64,000 nucleotides of DNA. It comes from Chitinophaga deserti. GTDB taxonomy: Bacteria; Bacteroidota; Bacteroidia; Chitinophagales; Chitinophagaceae. Below are positions 35,557 to 44,145 of the stretch, in pieces (position 1 is the stretch's first letter; every line of letters starts with the position of its first letter). Under the pieces are notes generated by a model. That model was not told the DNA's origin and did no database searches. It saw nothing but the letters and a program-made list of their open reading frames with translations. The stretch covers positions 248,001-312,000 of the forward strand of contig NZ_QFFK01000007.1 of assembly GCF_003149455.1 (NCBI RefSeq), given 5' to 3'. Both the position numbers and the translations under genes were made by a program.

Positions 35557-37731
35557 ATGATTAGGTATTTACTTATTGTAGCATTGCTTGTTGCCGGCAT
35601 ATCCGTTTGCCGGGGCCAGCTGAGTGTTTATATCTGCAACGAAAACGGGCAGATCGGCTGGGCCGCCGGTTATGATAACACCAACGGGGTGCGGGACAAT
35701 AATGCGTTCCTGTCCTGCAAAAACAATGGAGGTAAATACCCTTTAATTAAAATGAGCCATAACGGTCCGGGTTGTTATGCCATTGTTCAGGGGCGGAATG
35801 ATAAGGGGGAAAAGAAATACGGCATGGGCTCCGGGGCTAAAACCACGGAAGAGGCGCATAGTATTGCCCGGCAACAGGCCATGTTTGCAGGGGCTTTGGA
35901 GAACACCTTGTCGTTAGTTACCTCCGGATGCAGCTATCCTCCGCCCCCCAAAGCGGTAGTGAAACAGGTGCCGGTATGGAGCGACTGGACGGGAGAGGCA
36001 TGTACCTACCTCGAATACAGGACCAAGGTGCTGGAAGGGTACGACTGGAATTACCAGGTACACGTATACATACAGGTGCGTTCTAAGTTTAAGATACCGG
36101 TGACTTATATGTTTGAACTGGCCGACGGGAGCGGGAAAGTGCATTTCGGGGAACAGCGTGCCAACAACCCGGGCGAGGAGATCGGGTTTGTTCATAAGAT
36201 GAGTGAAAAGATCATTAAGAAGATCCGGATAAGGGATCTGCGGAATGCCCAGACAAAGAAACCCATCAACTGCGAGGATGCTGAGGGTGGCAGGAAGCCC
36301 CTCCGGCCGGGAGAATATGATAACCTGCGGGAAGCAGTGGCCGAATACTATAAACTGCTGCCCCAGATCCGGGAAACCGTCACCAAAACGAGTAATTATG
36401 AGCATACGGTGAAGATCCTGAACAGTAAAGAGTCGGATGAGTTTAAACTCAACACCGTCAACAGCTCCATTTCCTACCTCCGGAGCTTCCTTGAACAGCC
36501 GGGGTACAAAACTGCCGATCCTCAGCAAGCTCCCGATCTTTCCGGGGATATCCTTGAACTATCGCGGAAAGAGATCAGCCTGATTAATGAAATCAGAACA
36601 TTAGACCCAAATGCCGATGTAAAAGCCTGGGACGGTAACCCGGGCGATAATCCGGCCCTTACCGTGCAGCGGAAGAAGGAGAACATCAGTCAGCTGGAAA
36701 GCCGGCTGGGCAGGGCATCCTCTAAAGCAGCGGCAGACAAGGCGGAGAAGGAACGGCAGAAGAACACCTTTAACAGCCTCATACAGAAGGGCGATGATGC
36801 CATGAGCAGCAAAGGGTATCCGCTGGCTATGCAGCACTACCAGTCGGCGCTGAACAGTACTACAGATATAAATGATCAGGCTACGGCCCGCGTGAAGTAT
36901 AATGAGGCGCAGGAAGCGCAGAAGTCGAAAGACAGGGAGGTTAGGGTAGCCGAAGCCAAAGAGCGGGATAAGTCGGAAGATGTTACATATGGAGCTGCAG
37001 CAACAGCTACTGCGGGATTGATGGCTTTGCTGAAAGACGGCTACAGCAGCAAAAGCTTTGCCGCCAAGTTCCTGCTTGGATTAGGATATGAACATTCGCC
37101 TATCCTGAGCAACGGGGCGGGTAAGTCTTATGTGGAAGAGCGGGACCTCTTTACCCTTAATACCGGCTTCATCATTGGGGTGCTGAATAATAAAGCCGTA
37201 TCCTTTTACCTGAAACCACAGGGGAGCCTGGGTATGAGTGCCTTTTCATCCGGAATCAGCGGCGGTGCGGTGAGCTATGGGGCTACCGGCGTATTACAGC
37301 TGGCCGTTAAGAAGCATTCGAAGTTTAATGTGTTTGCCGAAGGCGGCTGGTTCCACCGCGATGGTAATTATACCTACGATGCGGATGCGCGGAATAATAC
37401 TGCTACAGACGATGTGCGTAAAGGGAAAATGAAATATACCAAATTGCTTTATGGCGGCGGGCTCATGCTCCGTTGGATCAATAAGCACGACGGAAAGGAA
37501 ACCTTCATCAGGCCCGGTGTTTTCTTCGAAAAGCCATCCTTCTTTACCAGTGCCGTGAAACCCATTCTGAGCATGCATATGCAGTTGTACATCCACAGTG
37601 CCATTATGCTGGATGTGGGATATACTCCCAATACCTATATCCCCGGTGAGCTGAACTTCCCGGCCACGCTGGAAAAGAAAGACGTGAACGCTTACAGCAT
37701 CAAACTGATGCGGATAGGCAGGCTGTATTAA
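35557..37731 (+). CDS. Large exported protein with cysteine-rich N-domain, coiled coil and barrel-like C-terminus
   Basis: A 724-residue protein of unknown function. The signal peptide is MIRYLLIVALLVAGISVCRGQ. Residues about 25-130 resemble DUF4189: WAAGYDN, paired cysteines in LSCKNNGG and GPGCYAI, then EEAHSIARQQAM. Residues 270-480 are helical with a coiled coil and a TPR-like pair (SLIQKGDDAMSSKGYPLAMQ). From about 500 the sequence alternates like an outer-membrane barrel (FAAKFLLGLGYEHSP, FYLKPQGSLGMSAF) and ends IKLMRIGRLY. I therefore expect an outer-membrane location. A lipoprotein gene follows after 23 bases and may form an operon with it. Confidence 0.85.
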   Translation: MIRYLLIVALLVAGISVCRGQLSVYICNENGQIGWAAGYDNTNGVRDNNAFLSCKNNGGKYPLIKMSHNGPGCYAIVQGRNDKGEKKYGMGSGAKTTEEAHSIARQQAMFAGALENTLSLVTSGCSYPPPPKAVVKQVPVWSDWTGEACTYLEYRTKVLEGYDWNYQVHVYIQVRSKFKIPVTYMFELADGSGKVHFGEQRANNPGEEIGFVHKMSEKIIKKIRIRDLRNAQTKKPINCEDAEGGRKPLRPGEYDNLREAVAEYYKLLPQIRETVTKTSNYEHTVKILNSKESDEFKLNTVNSSISYLRSFLEQPGYKTADPQQAPDLSGDILELSRKEISLINEIRTLDPNADVKAWDGNPGDNPALTVQRKKENISQLESRLGRASSKAAADKAEKERQKNTFNSLIQKGDDAMSSKGYPLAMQHYQSALNSTTDINDQATARVKYNEAQEAQKSKDREVRVAEAKERDKSEDVTYGAAATATAGLMALLKDGYSSKSFAAKFLLGLGYEHSPILSNGAGKSYVEERDLFTLNTGFIIGVLNNKAVSFYLKPQGSLGMSAFSSGISGGAVSYGATGVLQLAVKKHSKFNVFAEGGWFHRDGNYTYDADARNNTATDDVRKGKMKYTKLLYGGGLMLRWINKHDGKETFIRPGVFFEKPSFFTSAVKPILSMHMQLYIHSAIMLDVGYTPNTYIPGELNFPATLEKKDVNAYSIKLMRIGRLY

Positions 37732-37754
37732 GATTACCCGTAAAACTGTGTATA

Positions 37755-38339
37755 ATGAAAAAGTATATTTCCCTCTTCATAATCATTTGTGCGGCCATGA
37801 TGGTTTCCTGTTCGGAAGAGTCGCCGGTAGAAGGCCTGATCAATACCAAATCATCTGTAGTAACGCTTAATACTGAAGTGGCGGCCGGTAATACCAAAAC
37901 CATCACGCTGACGGTAAATAACAAAACCCTGCAGCTGCAGGTGCAAAGCAACCTGGTAGTCGCAAATGGAATAGAGTACCGCCATTGTATGTTAACCATG
38001 CTGAACGGGACGGGCTTTTTCCCTGTGGTAGCCAATTCGATCTATATCAAAGGGATGGATGCCGGAGCGGAAATATCTGCAGGTGCTTTCAGCAGCCAGT
38101 TATATATCGCTTATCTGTATTCCACTTCCCGGGCTGTGAATACTGCTAATTATACCTATACCAGTAACAACGGAATGCGCTTTGACCAGCGTTACTTCGT
38201 GCCATTGAAGGTAATGCCCGCAAGTAATGGTGAGGCGCCCATTTACGCATACCTGGAGTTCTCCATTGCTGCAGATAAGGTCGTGCTGCACAAAATGGTT
38301 TACCGGAGTGTGGGGAGCCTTTCGGCGGGAGGGGAATAG
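37755..38339 (+). CDS. Lipoprotein of unknown function
   Basis: The 194-residue protein has a lipoprotein signal, MKKYISLFIIICAAMMVSC (Cys19). The mature part is beta-rich (KTITLTVNNKTLQLQVQSN, SQLYIAYLYSTSR) with no recognised domain. It begins 23 bases after the 724-residue exported protein on the same strand, so it is probably its partner at the outer membrane. The 255 bases after it (38340-38594) contain no convincing element. Confidence 0.8.
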   Translation: MKKYISLFIIICAAMMVSCSEESPVEGLINTKSSVVTLNTEVAAGNTKTITLTVNNKTLQLQVQSNLVVANGIEYRHCMLTMLNGTGFFPVVANSIYIKGMDAGAEISAGAFSSQLYIAYLYSTSRAVNTANYTYTSNNGMRFDQRYFVPLKVMPASNGEAPIYAYLEFSIAADKVVLHKMVYRSVGSLSAGGE

Positions 38340-38594
38340 CCTTCTGCTGTTGCTGGTTTTCCTGGTTAAATTGGTTTTGTTATTGGGTCCAAATAATGAT
38401 GATTTACTACTAATGGCATTTGTTTGATAATTAGCTGCTGGACTGCGTTTAACGCATAATTAACACCCCTAAAATAGCTGTATGTTTACTTTTACACCCG
38501 TTGTTATTAATAGTGGAAAACTGTGGTAGTAATAGTCTTATTTCATAGCCAAGCCTGACATCGGCTTCCCTGGTTTGATTAATCCTCGTTGCAA

Positions 38595-38999
38595 ATGTGT
38601 TTACTAACGATCCGCAATGCCGATCCATTGGAGAGGAATGCCCGTAAACGAATGAAAGCAAAACTTTCACGGAAATTACGGGTGAAATGTATTCATGCAT
38701 GTTGCCATGGCTTACGATCAATGGTAATGATCGTGCTGGGTATACTTAATTTTATGTGGGTTATTCCGCCGGGCAGCCTGCATGCTGCCGCAAGTGATTC
38801 CTACATGGTATCCATTGCCCATGCTTTTTATAATACTGCCATCCCCGGTCAAATGCTTATCATCCTCGTATTTGCCGCATTTATATTCCCGTTCCGTAAA
38901 ATGCTGAACGATCTTACTGCTATCAGTGCCATCCTGCGCAGAAGAGCCGGTTATAGAAACCAACATTGCAAAAACGATTCAGGGGATTCTGTCATGTAA
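38595..38999 (+). CDS. Small membrane protein of unknown function
   Basis: The frame gives 134 residues from ATG 38595 (a TTG two codons earlier is the alternative). A basic N-terminal half (ARKRMKAKLSRKLRVKC) is followed by two hydrophobic helices, MVMIVLGILNFMWVIPPG (about 43-60) and MLIILVFAAFIFPF (about 85-98). The C-terminus is basic. No family is recognised. Coding status rests on frame length and the two clean helices. Its sequence is less GC-biased at third positions than the neighbours, so it may be recently acquired or not expressed. Confidence 0.5.
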   Translation: MCLLTIRNADPLERNARKRMKAKLSRKLRVKCIHACCHGLRSMVMIVLGILNFMWVIPPGSLHAAASDSYMVSIAHAFYNTAIPGQMLIILVFAAFIFPFRKMLNDLTAISAILRRRAGYRNQHCKNDSGDSVM

Positions 39000-39458
39000 T
39001 ATTCTCATCACTTTACACACATACATCTTTGTTTTAAACACCTGCTATATCCTTATTTGCCAACGTTTTTGATGTATTTGGTTAGCCGTATGTTAACCCG
39101 TAGAAATAGCGAATTAATACGCATGGTTAGCTGAAGTAATATGCTTTAATTGCATTCATGATGAAAGTAATTCATCGTAATATTTTGAACAAATCTTAAA
39201 CCAAACCTTAATAAGAATGTTTACAGTATCACTATGATATGTATGTTGGTCAAGCTTTTATATGGAGTATATTTCCAATCCGGAAGTCAACGATAGAGTA
39301 AATTCCATGCGATTATGACTGAATAACCTTAGCAGGTATTTCCTGTTGCCCAGCGGGTAACATTTACAATCAATTTAATTACTGAGGGTAAGCATATATA
39401 TAACTTATAACTGTGTTTGCTCTATCCATTTTAACCTGTTTTTTATAATGTAAATTTT
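39000..39458. other. 459-base AT-rich intergenic region
   Basis: I see no frame that looks coding. It holds CATCTTTG (39024-39031) and TGTGTTTG (39412-39419), each one mismatch from a -7 element, the latter possibly serving the gene at 39459, and a weak GGTTA/TAACC stem near 39080-39100. Base composition is clearly more AT-rich than the flanks. Confidence 0.5.
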
Positions 39459-40055
39459 ATGAACAAAATTTTAAAGCTATTCTATTGTGACTATGTGTTT
39501 GGGCTTAGCCTGATGATATTTAGTTTGATTGCGGAGTCGGATTTTGCTGATAAACTTGATGTGAAGTTCGTATTTTCGGATTTTGTATTGGGATTAAGTT
39601 GGTTTATCCTTATTTTCTGGACTGCCGTTTTTAGTATTTGTATTTTCGTGGTGAATATGATTAGTTATGAATTATTTTACAGTGCGAGTATATCTAACAA
39701 ACTGAAGAATGAATTTGGTTTTTTCATTGTACTGATATTAAAATATGCGATGCCTACTTTCTTGGTCTGGAGTGTTGAAATAGGTGGAGTTTCTGTGCTG
39801 GAAGAAATGCCAGTCACTTCTTTCATATTCAGAGCTTTTATGAGTATGTCCCTTGTGCTGGACCTGATAGTGTTTTCTTTTAAATACGCCGGAGATGATG
39901 TGATCACGATTAAAATCGGCAATAGAAAGTTTGTATACCCCTGTAAGAAGATCCATAATTATCTGGCATTTATTACATGGAGCGCTTTTTCAGTATCTGT
40001 AGGTAAAGTCTATAAAACCAAGATAGACAACTCGAAGCATTCCACCCTCCGCTAA
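39459..40055 (+). CDS. AT-rich membrane protein of unknown function
   Basis: The 198-residue protein has four to five hydrophobic helices: YVFGLSLMIFSLIAE, LGLSWFILIFWTAVFSICIF, FFIVLILKYAMPTFLVW, SFIFRAFMSMSLVLDLIVF and the weaker YLAFITWSAFSVSV. No family is recognised. Codon choice is markedly AT-rich (many TTT, ATT, AAA), unlike the rest of the window. Together with the AT-rich leader this suggests lateral acquisition. A 15-bp terminator hairpin follows 18 bases after the stop, so the gene is an independent unit. Confidence 0.75.
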   Translation: MNKILKLFYCDYVFGLSLMIFSLIAESDFADKLDVKFVFSDFVLGLSWFILIFWTAVFSICIFVVNMISYELFYSASISNKLKNEFGFFIVLILKYAMPTFLVWSVEIGGVSVLEEMPVTSFIFRAFMSMSLVLDLIVFSFKYAGDDVITIKIGNRKFVYPCKKIHNYLAFITWSAFSVSVGKVYKTKIDNSKHSTLR

Positions 40056-40073
40056 TTATTACTAACCCATAGT

Positions 40074-40119
40074 AACAGGTATCTGCCGTTCTCTTCCCGG
40101 CAGGTACCTGTTGTTGTTT
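40074..40119 (+). terminator. Terminator after the AT-rich membrane protein gene
   Basis: A 15-bp stem with one G-U pair joins 40074-40088 (AACAGGTATCTGCCG) and 40098-40112 (CGGCAGGTACCTGTT), with a 9-base loop, followed by GTTGTTT. Confidence 0.8.
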
Positions 40120-40203
40120 CCGGCAATTGTTAAGCCGGTTTGAAAATCCGGGGCATTTACTATTTTGCAGGTATTCCAACTTAGCCACTATACCTACAGA
40201 ATT

Positions 40204-40689
40204 ATGCCTCAACTGAATAAAGACATCACCGCTGCTTCCGAATGGATCACACAGTGCTTCGGCTCCATCGGCTTAAAACTCGATTACTCCCTGGATAGTA
40301 TCATGCACATTGATGGTTTCCTTCAAATGAGCATGGCCAATTCCCAACCCATTCCCGGTACGATACTGGCTTCTAATTTCGGGCAGATACTTTTTGGCCT
40401 GGGCGCCTACCTTGGTGAAACCATCATCCGCCATGCTCCCGGAGCTGCATGGATGGCCAATGGTGAAGACCCTCAGACCGAAGTGAATGTTATGATTCAG
40501 CTGCCTGATGGGGGACAGCTCTGGCCCATGATGAAAGTGATCAAACGTGCGCAGAACGGGTTTGAAGATTCCGTGTATCCTTTTGCTTATGAGATCACTA
40601 AGCCTTATGGAGAATTCCCGTTCAATGCAGCGTTCTGGGATATAGGGAACCTGAAGTCCGCTAAAAAGCCCTGGTATAAATTCTGGTAG
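40204..40689 (+). CDS. Small soluble protein, possibly DUF3806-like
   Basis: The 161-residue cytoplasmic protein starts MPQLNKDITAASEWITQCFG. The middle has GQILFGLGAYLGETIIRHAP followed by W, and LPDGGQLWPMMKVIKRAQNG. This order, a helix with G-x-x-L-G-E then a strand, P-M/F and KR, recalls the DUF3806 pattern, but the match is loose. ATG 40204 is preferred to the TTG 13 codons upstream. The gene ends before a perfect bidirectional terminator shared with the convergent sugar dehydrogenase. Confidence 0.75.
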   Translation: MPQLNKDITAASEWITQCFGSIGLKLDYSLDSIMHIDGFLQMSMANSQPIPGTILASNFGQILFGLGAYLGETIIRHAPGAAWMANGEDPQTEVNVMIQLPDGGQLWPMMKVIKRAQNGFEDSVYPFAYEITKPYGEFPFNAAFWDIGNLKSAKKPWYKFW

Positions 40690-40701
40690 TTCCCTTACAT
40701 A

Positions 40702-40737
40702 AAAAGGCCCGCAGGAATCACTTCCTGCGGGCCTTTT
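40702..40737. terminator. Bidirectional terminator between convergent genes
   Basis: A perfect 16-bp stem: AAAAGGCCCGCAGGAA (40702-40717) with TTCCTGCGGGCCTTTT (40722-40737), loop TCAC. A-run and T-run flank it symmetrically, so it serves the gene ending at 40689 and the minus-strand gene ending at 40755. Confidence 0.95.
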
Positions 40738-40754
40738 ACTATTGTAGTATCTGA

Positions 40755-42017
40755 TTACTTCTTCGCTATCCGGTAGAGGCGGCCCTGGTCGGTTACCGCA
40801 TACAGCGCACCATCTTTACCCTGGGTAATGTCGCGGAAGCGCTGGCCTTCATTAGGCAGGATGCGTTCTTCACCCACCACCTTGTTGTCCTGGATCACCA
40901 GGCGCGCAATGTGCGTGCTGCTGAGGCCGGAAACGAACAGGCTGTTCTGCCATTCAGGAATGTCTGTTCCGGTGTAGAACGTCATGCCGCTGGGAGAAAG
41001 TACAGGGTCCCAGTAGTATACGGGTTGCTCAAGACCAGCTTTCTGCTGAATGCTGTCGCCGATCTTTTTACCGCTGTATTCCAGTCCGTATGTGATGGTA
41101 GGCCATCCGTAGTTTTTACCGGGTTCCACACGGTTCAGCTCATCGCCGCCACGTGGACCGAACTCTGTTTCCCACAGATCGCCGGATACCGGGTGGAAGG
41201 CAAGGCCCTGCACGTTACGGTGACCGTAAGAGTACAGCTCCGGACGGGCATTTGCATCGCCTGCGAAGGGATTGCCTGCGGCGGGTTTACCGTCTTTGGT
41301 AATGCGTACGATCTTGCCGAGGCCGGACTTCAGATCCTGTGCCTGCGGACGGGTAGCAAGGTCCGACCGTTCGCCGGTGCTAACGATGAGGTTATTGTCT
41401 TTATCGATGAGGATGCGGCCACCGTAGTGGAGCGTACCATCATATTCAGGGGTGGCGCGGTAAATAACCGTGGCGCCTTCAATCTTCTTTTCGTCGGCAG
41501 AGAGTTTTCCTTTGGCTACTGAAGTGAGCGTGCCACCGGGGCGCTGTTCGGAGAATACCCAGTACACCATACGGTTGCTGGCGAAATCAGGATCAACGCG
41601 CAGGCCGAGCAGTCCGCCCTGACCTTTGGAGTTCACTTCCGGAAGGCCGGTAATGGGATCGCTCAGCTGGCCCTGCTGTGTGGCGATGCGCATGGTGCCG
41701 CCTTTTTCGGTAATAAGCAACCGGCCATCGGGCAGGGAAGTGATACCCCAGGGTTTGGAGAGCCCTTCAGACAATACTTTGCCTTCATATGGTGTGGCAG
41801 TGGCAACCCCGGCTATTCTCGTTTGTCCTTCGAAAGCAGGCTTGTAATCGGTATTTGCGGCCTTGGTTTCAACGGGATTGTGAGACGAGTCCTGCTGCGC
41901 GGTGGCGGCGGAAGTACTGTCTTTGGTATTGTTGCCTGAAGTGCCCTGGCCGCATGATGCGATCACCACGGCTCCGCCTACGCAGAAAGCACGCAGGAGT
42001 TGAGGAGTCGGATACAT
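40755..42017 (-). CDS. PQQ-dependent sugar dehydrogenase-like lipoprotein (GSDH family)
   Basis: A roughly 420-residue lipoprotein: signal MYPTPQLLRAFCVGGAVVIASC, then a Ser/Thr/Gln-rich linker and a six-bladed propeller of the soluble glucose/sorbosone dehydrogenase family. Family stretches are LSKPWGITSLPDGRLLITEK, GQGGLLGLRVDPDF, HYGGRILIDKDNNL, SYGHRNVQGLAFHP (with the catalytic-type histidine) and ETEFGPRGGDELNRVEPGKN followed by YGWP. It oxidises aldose sugars outside the cytoplasm if PQQ is available; no PQQ genes are in the window. ATG 42017 is chosen to give the shortest good signal; 42023 and 42032 are also in frame. Confidence 0.9.
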   Translation of the reverse strand: MYPTPQLLRAFCVGGAVVIASCGQGTSGNNTKDSTSAATAQQDSSHNPVETKAANTDYKPAFEGQTRIAGVATATPYEGKVLSEGLSKPWGITSLPDGRLLITEKGGTMRIATQQGQLSDPITGLPEVNSKGQGGLLGLRVDPDFASNRMVYWVFSEQRPGGTLTSVAKGKLSADEKKIEGATVIYRATPEYDGTLHYGGRILIDKDNNLIVSTGERSDLATRPQAQDLKSGLGKIVRITKDGKPAAGNPFAGDANARPELYSYGHRNVQGLAFHPVSGDLWETEFGPRGGDELNRVEPGKNYGWPTITYGLEYSGKKIGDSIQQKAGLEQPVYYWDPVLSPSGMTFYTGTDIPEWQNSLFVSGLSSTHIARLVIQDNKVVGEERILPNEGQRFRDITQGKDGALYAVTDQGRLYRIAKK

Positions 42018-42085
42018 GTTCATAAGATACATTGAGTGATTTGACTGGATTATCGGTGCTTAAATATAATATAATGTTGTCAGGA

Positions 42086-42658
42086 TTACACGGTTTCTTC
42101 ATGCCATTCCCAAACCACCACGCTCCAGGTGCTCATATCGTCGGTATACGTATGAATGGGGCGGAACCCCACCTTTTCATGTGCCCGGAGGGAGCGCTGG
42201 TTAAAAGTGGATATCTCGGTAAGGAGGAAGTCGTATTCGCCTGCGTAGAGGGTTTTATGGTGTTCATATAGTTGTGCGAACACGCCTTTTCCGCGGTAGG
42301 CAGGGTGTACACAAACCTGGCCCATCACGTAATAGTTATGGGAATTGAGGGGGCGGCCTTTATAAACCACGTGATTGAAATTATCCAGCATGCTTTGCAA
42401 AGGCAGGTAGGCACCGGCCCCGGCTTTGGTGAGCACGAGGGCATATCCTGCTACGGTATCGCCGTCTTTCACGATCACGGCAGGGGCGATGGCATGCAGC
42501 TGCAGGAGGATGTCGAGGTTGTAAGACCAGGTTACGAACCCTTCTTTGGATTTCTCTTCCGGGCTGAGCTGCTGTGAGTGATTGGATTCCGAGAGGGCGG
42601 CGATCTGCCGCAGCTCTTCCACGGTGGTAACTACGGTGGCAATGGGTCCCTGTTGCAT
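42086..42658 (-). CDS. GNAT-family N-acetyltransferase
   Basis: The 190-residue cytoplasmic enzyme transfers an acetyl group from acetyl-CoA. The acetyl-CoA-binding motif A is QVCVHPAYRGKGVFAQLYEH (about 120-139), the V-x-P-x-x-R-G-x-G pattern. Motif B is LRAHEKVGFRPIHTY. ATG 42658 fits; the long in-frame extension overlaps the MFS gene. It lies 13 bases downstream of the MFS exporter on the same strand, so both are likely controlled by the divergent HxlR regulator. That suggests acetylation of a toxic compound, with export as the other branch. Confidence 0.88.
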   Translation of the reverse strand: MQQGPIATVVTTVEELRQIAALSESNHSQQLSPEEKSKEGFVTWSYNLDILLQLHAIAPAVIVKDGDTVAGYALVLTKAGAGAYLPLQSMLDNFNHVVYKGRPLNSHNYYVMGQVCVHPAYRGKGVFAQLYEHHKTLYAGEYDFLLTEISTFNQRSLRAHEKVGFRPIHTYTDDMSTWSVVVWEWHEETV

Positions 42659-42671
42659 CTGTGGCTTTTTG

Positions 42672-44069
42672 TCAAATATAGGAATTTGCAGTGTGCGGAA
42701 CGGTGCCGGGCATGCGGTAGAGAAAGAGGGCCGTGAGCAGCAGCAGGCCGATGTTAAGGCCGGTTGCAGGAAGGTAGGCTGCGGTGTAACTGTGCCCGGA
42801 TTGCAGCTGTCCGAAGAAGATACCGCCACAAACGCTCACGCCCAAGGCGACAGCCGTTTGCTGAAAGGTACTGTATGTACCGGAGGCCGCGCCTGCCAAT
42901 GGTTGCGGAACACCTTTCATGGCTGTGGTAAGGAGGGAAGGGAGTACTGTGCCGCATCCCATGCCGTAGGCAAACAGTACCGGAACCAGCCATCCATGCC
43001 CGGGAAGGCCGCCGGCAAACAGGTACATATGCAGCACGAGGGTAACGATCATCAGCCCCACACCCGCCAGGAGTACCTTTTTGCCATACCGCCCCAGCAG
43101 ACGCATGGCAATGAGGGAGGCCAGCACATAGCCCAGTCCCTGTGCAACAAAGAGCATTCCAGTGGTGGTGGCGCTGAGCCCGTAGCCGGATTGCAGCAGT
43201 ACGGCATGAATGAGGAAGTAGGAATCCTGAACCATGAAATAGCTCAGCGTGGCGAGGAGTGCCAGCCGGTAATCCCTGATGCGGAACAATTGCAGCTGCA
43301 TGAGCGGTTCCGCATGTTTCCTTTGCAGCAGTACGAATACAGCCAGCAGGGGAAAGGATGCTGCCAGCAGCAATATGCTCCAAAGCGGCCAGCCCAGTTC
43401 GCGCCCCTGTATCAGCGGGTAAACAAGGCTCATGAGGCCCGCTGTGAGCAGGGCCACACTGCCGGCATCTATGCGGCCTTTTGATGTTGGGGGAGTAGCC
43501 GGGAGCTTACGCCAGGCTAATATCCCGGCAATGAGCCCGATTGGGAGGTTAATGAGGAAGATGAAGCGCCAGCCTGCCACTGGGCCCTGCAGGTCGGGGA
43601 TGATGCCGCCGAGGAGTTGCCCGATAACGGAAGCGGAGCCTGCGATGGTTCCGTAGATACCGAGGGCCCGGATACGTGCTTTATGTTCCGGGTACAGTAC
43701 ATGCACCAGCGCTATGCTTTGCGGAATGAGGAATGCTGCGCATACGCCCTGTATGAAACGTGCAACATTCAACTGGAAAGGCGTGGCAGCTATTCCGCAA
43801 CAGCAGGAAGCCAGCGTGAAAAGGAACATGGATATTACGAACACGCGCTTCTGTCCATACCGGTCGCCCAGTTTGCCGCCGGTAATGAGAAAGGAAGCGT
43901 AGCCGAGCAGGTACATGGCAATAACGAGCTGCATATCGGCATCTGTTCCGCCCAGTCCGGTGCGGATGGAAGGGAGTGCTACGTTGACGATGAAAATATC
44001 GATGACTGCAAGGAATACTGCGGAGGAGATAATGGCGAGCTGTAACCAGCCGGATGGGTGTCTTTTCAT
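42672..44069 (-). CDS. MFS drug exporter, DHA2 (EmrB/QacA-like) family
   Basis: A 465-residue inner-membrane protein with about 13-14 helices. Helix 1 carries AVIDIFIVNVALPSI, the DHA2-type motif. The loop 2-3 motif A is GDRYGQKR at residues 68-75, and the helix-5 antiporter region has LGIYGTIAGSASVIGQLLGG, the motif C pattern. It exports drugs or other small hydrophobic compounds by proton exchange. It is divergent from the HxlR regulator with 76 bases between the starts, and the acetyltransferase follows after 13 bases. Confidence 0.94.
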   Translation of the reverse strand: MKRHPSGWLQLAIISSAVFLAVIDIFIVNVALPSIRTGLGGTDADMQLVIAMYLLGYASFLITGGKLGDRYGQKRVFVISMFLFTLASCCCGIAATPFQLNVARFIQGVCAAFLIPQSIALVHVLYPEHKARIRALGIYGTIAGSASVIGQLLGGIIPDLQGPVAGWRFIFLINLPIGLIAGILAWRKLPATPPTSKGRIDAGSVALLTAGLMSLVYPLIQGRELGWPLWSILLLAASFPLLAVFVLLQRKHAEPLMQLQLFRIRDYRLALLATLSYFMVQDSYFLIHAVLLQSGYGLSATTTGMLFVAQGLGYVLASLIAMRLLGRYGKKVLLAGVGLMIVTLVLHMYLFAGGLPGHGWLVPVLFAYGMGCGTVLPSLLTTAMKGVPQPLAGAASGTYSTFQQTAVALGVSVCGGIFFGQLQSGHSYTAAYLPATGLNIGLLLLTALFLYRMPGTVPHTANSYI

Positions 44070-44090
44070 TATTCGTTACCTTTAAACCGC

Positions 44091-44122
44091 CAAATTTCTG
44101 GCAGCAGCATCGGGTAAACAAG
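44091..44122 (-). promoter_or_regulatory. Candidate promoter of the MFS-acetyltransferase operon
   Basis: On the minus strand CTTG (44119-44122) and GAAATTTG (44091-44098) are 20 bases apart, matching TTTG-N20-TAnnTTTG with one mismatch in each element. The -33 element lies inside the palindrome at 44114-44130. Confidence 0.45.
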
Positions 44123-44130
44123 TAGTTTAC
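44114..44130. promoter_or_regulatory. Palindromic operator candidate for the HxlR regulator
   Basis: GTAAAC (44114-44119) and GTTTAC (44125-44130) are exact inverted repeats around AAGTA. The site is 16 bases upstream of the regulator ATG and covers the probable -33 element of the exporter operon, so one bound dimer could repress both directions. Confidence 0.6.
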
Positions 44131-44145
44131 TGTAAGATACCGGGT

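Noticed and set aside
39000..39458. Small RNA or riboswitch in the AT-rich gap
   Set aside because: Only weak, short stems are visible and there is no terminator-like hairpin inside the gap.
42582..43484. A 300-codon plus-strand frame opposite the MFS exporter
   Set aside because: Composition is rich in Q, G, E and C as expected from the antisense of a membrane protein; no start signal or domain.
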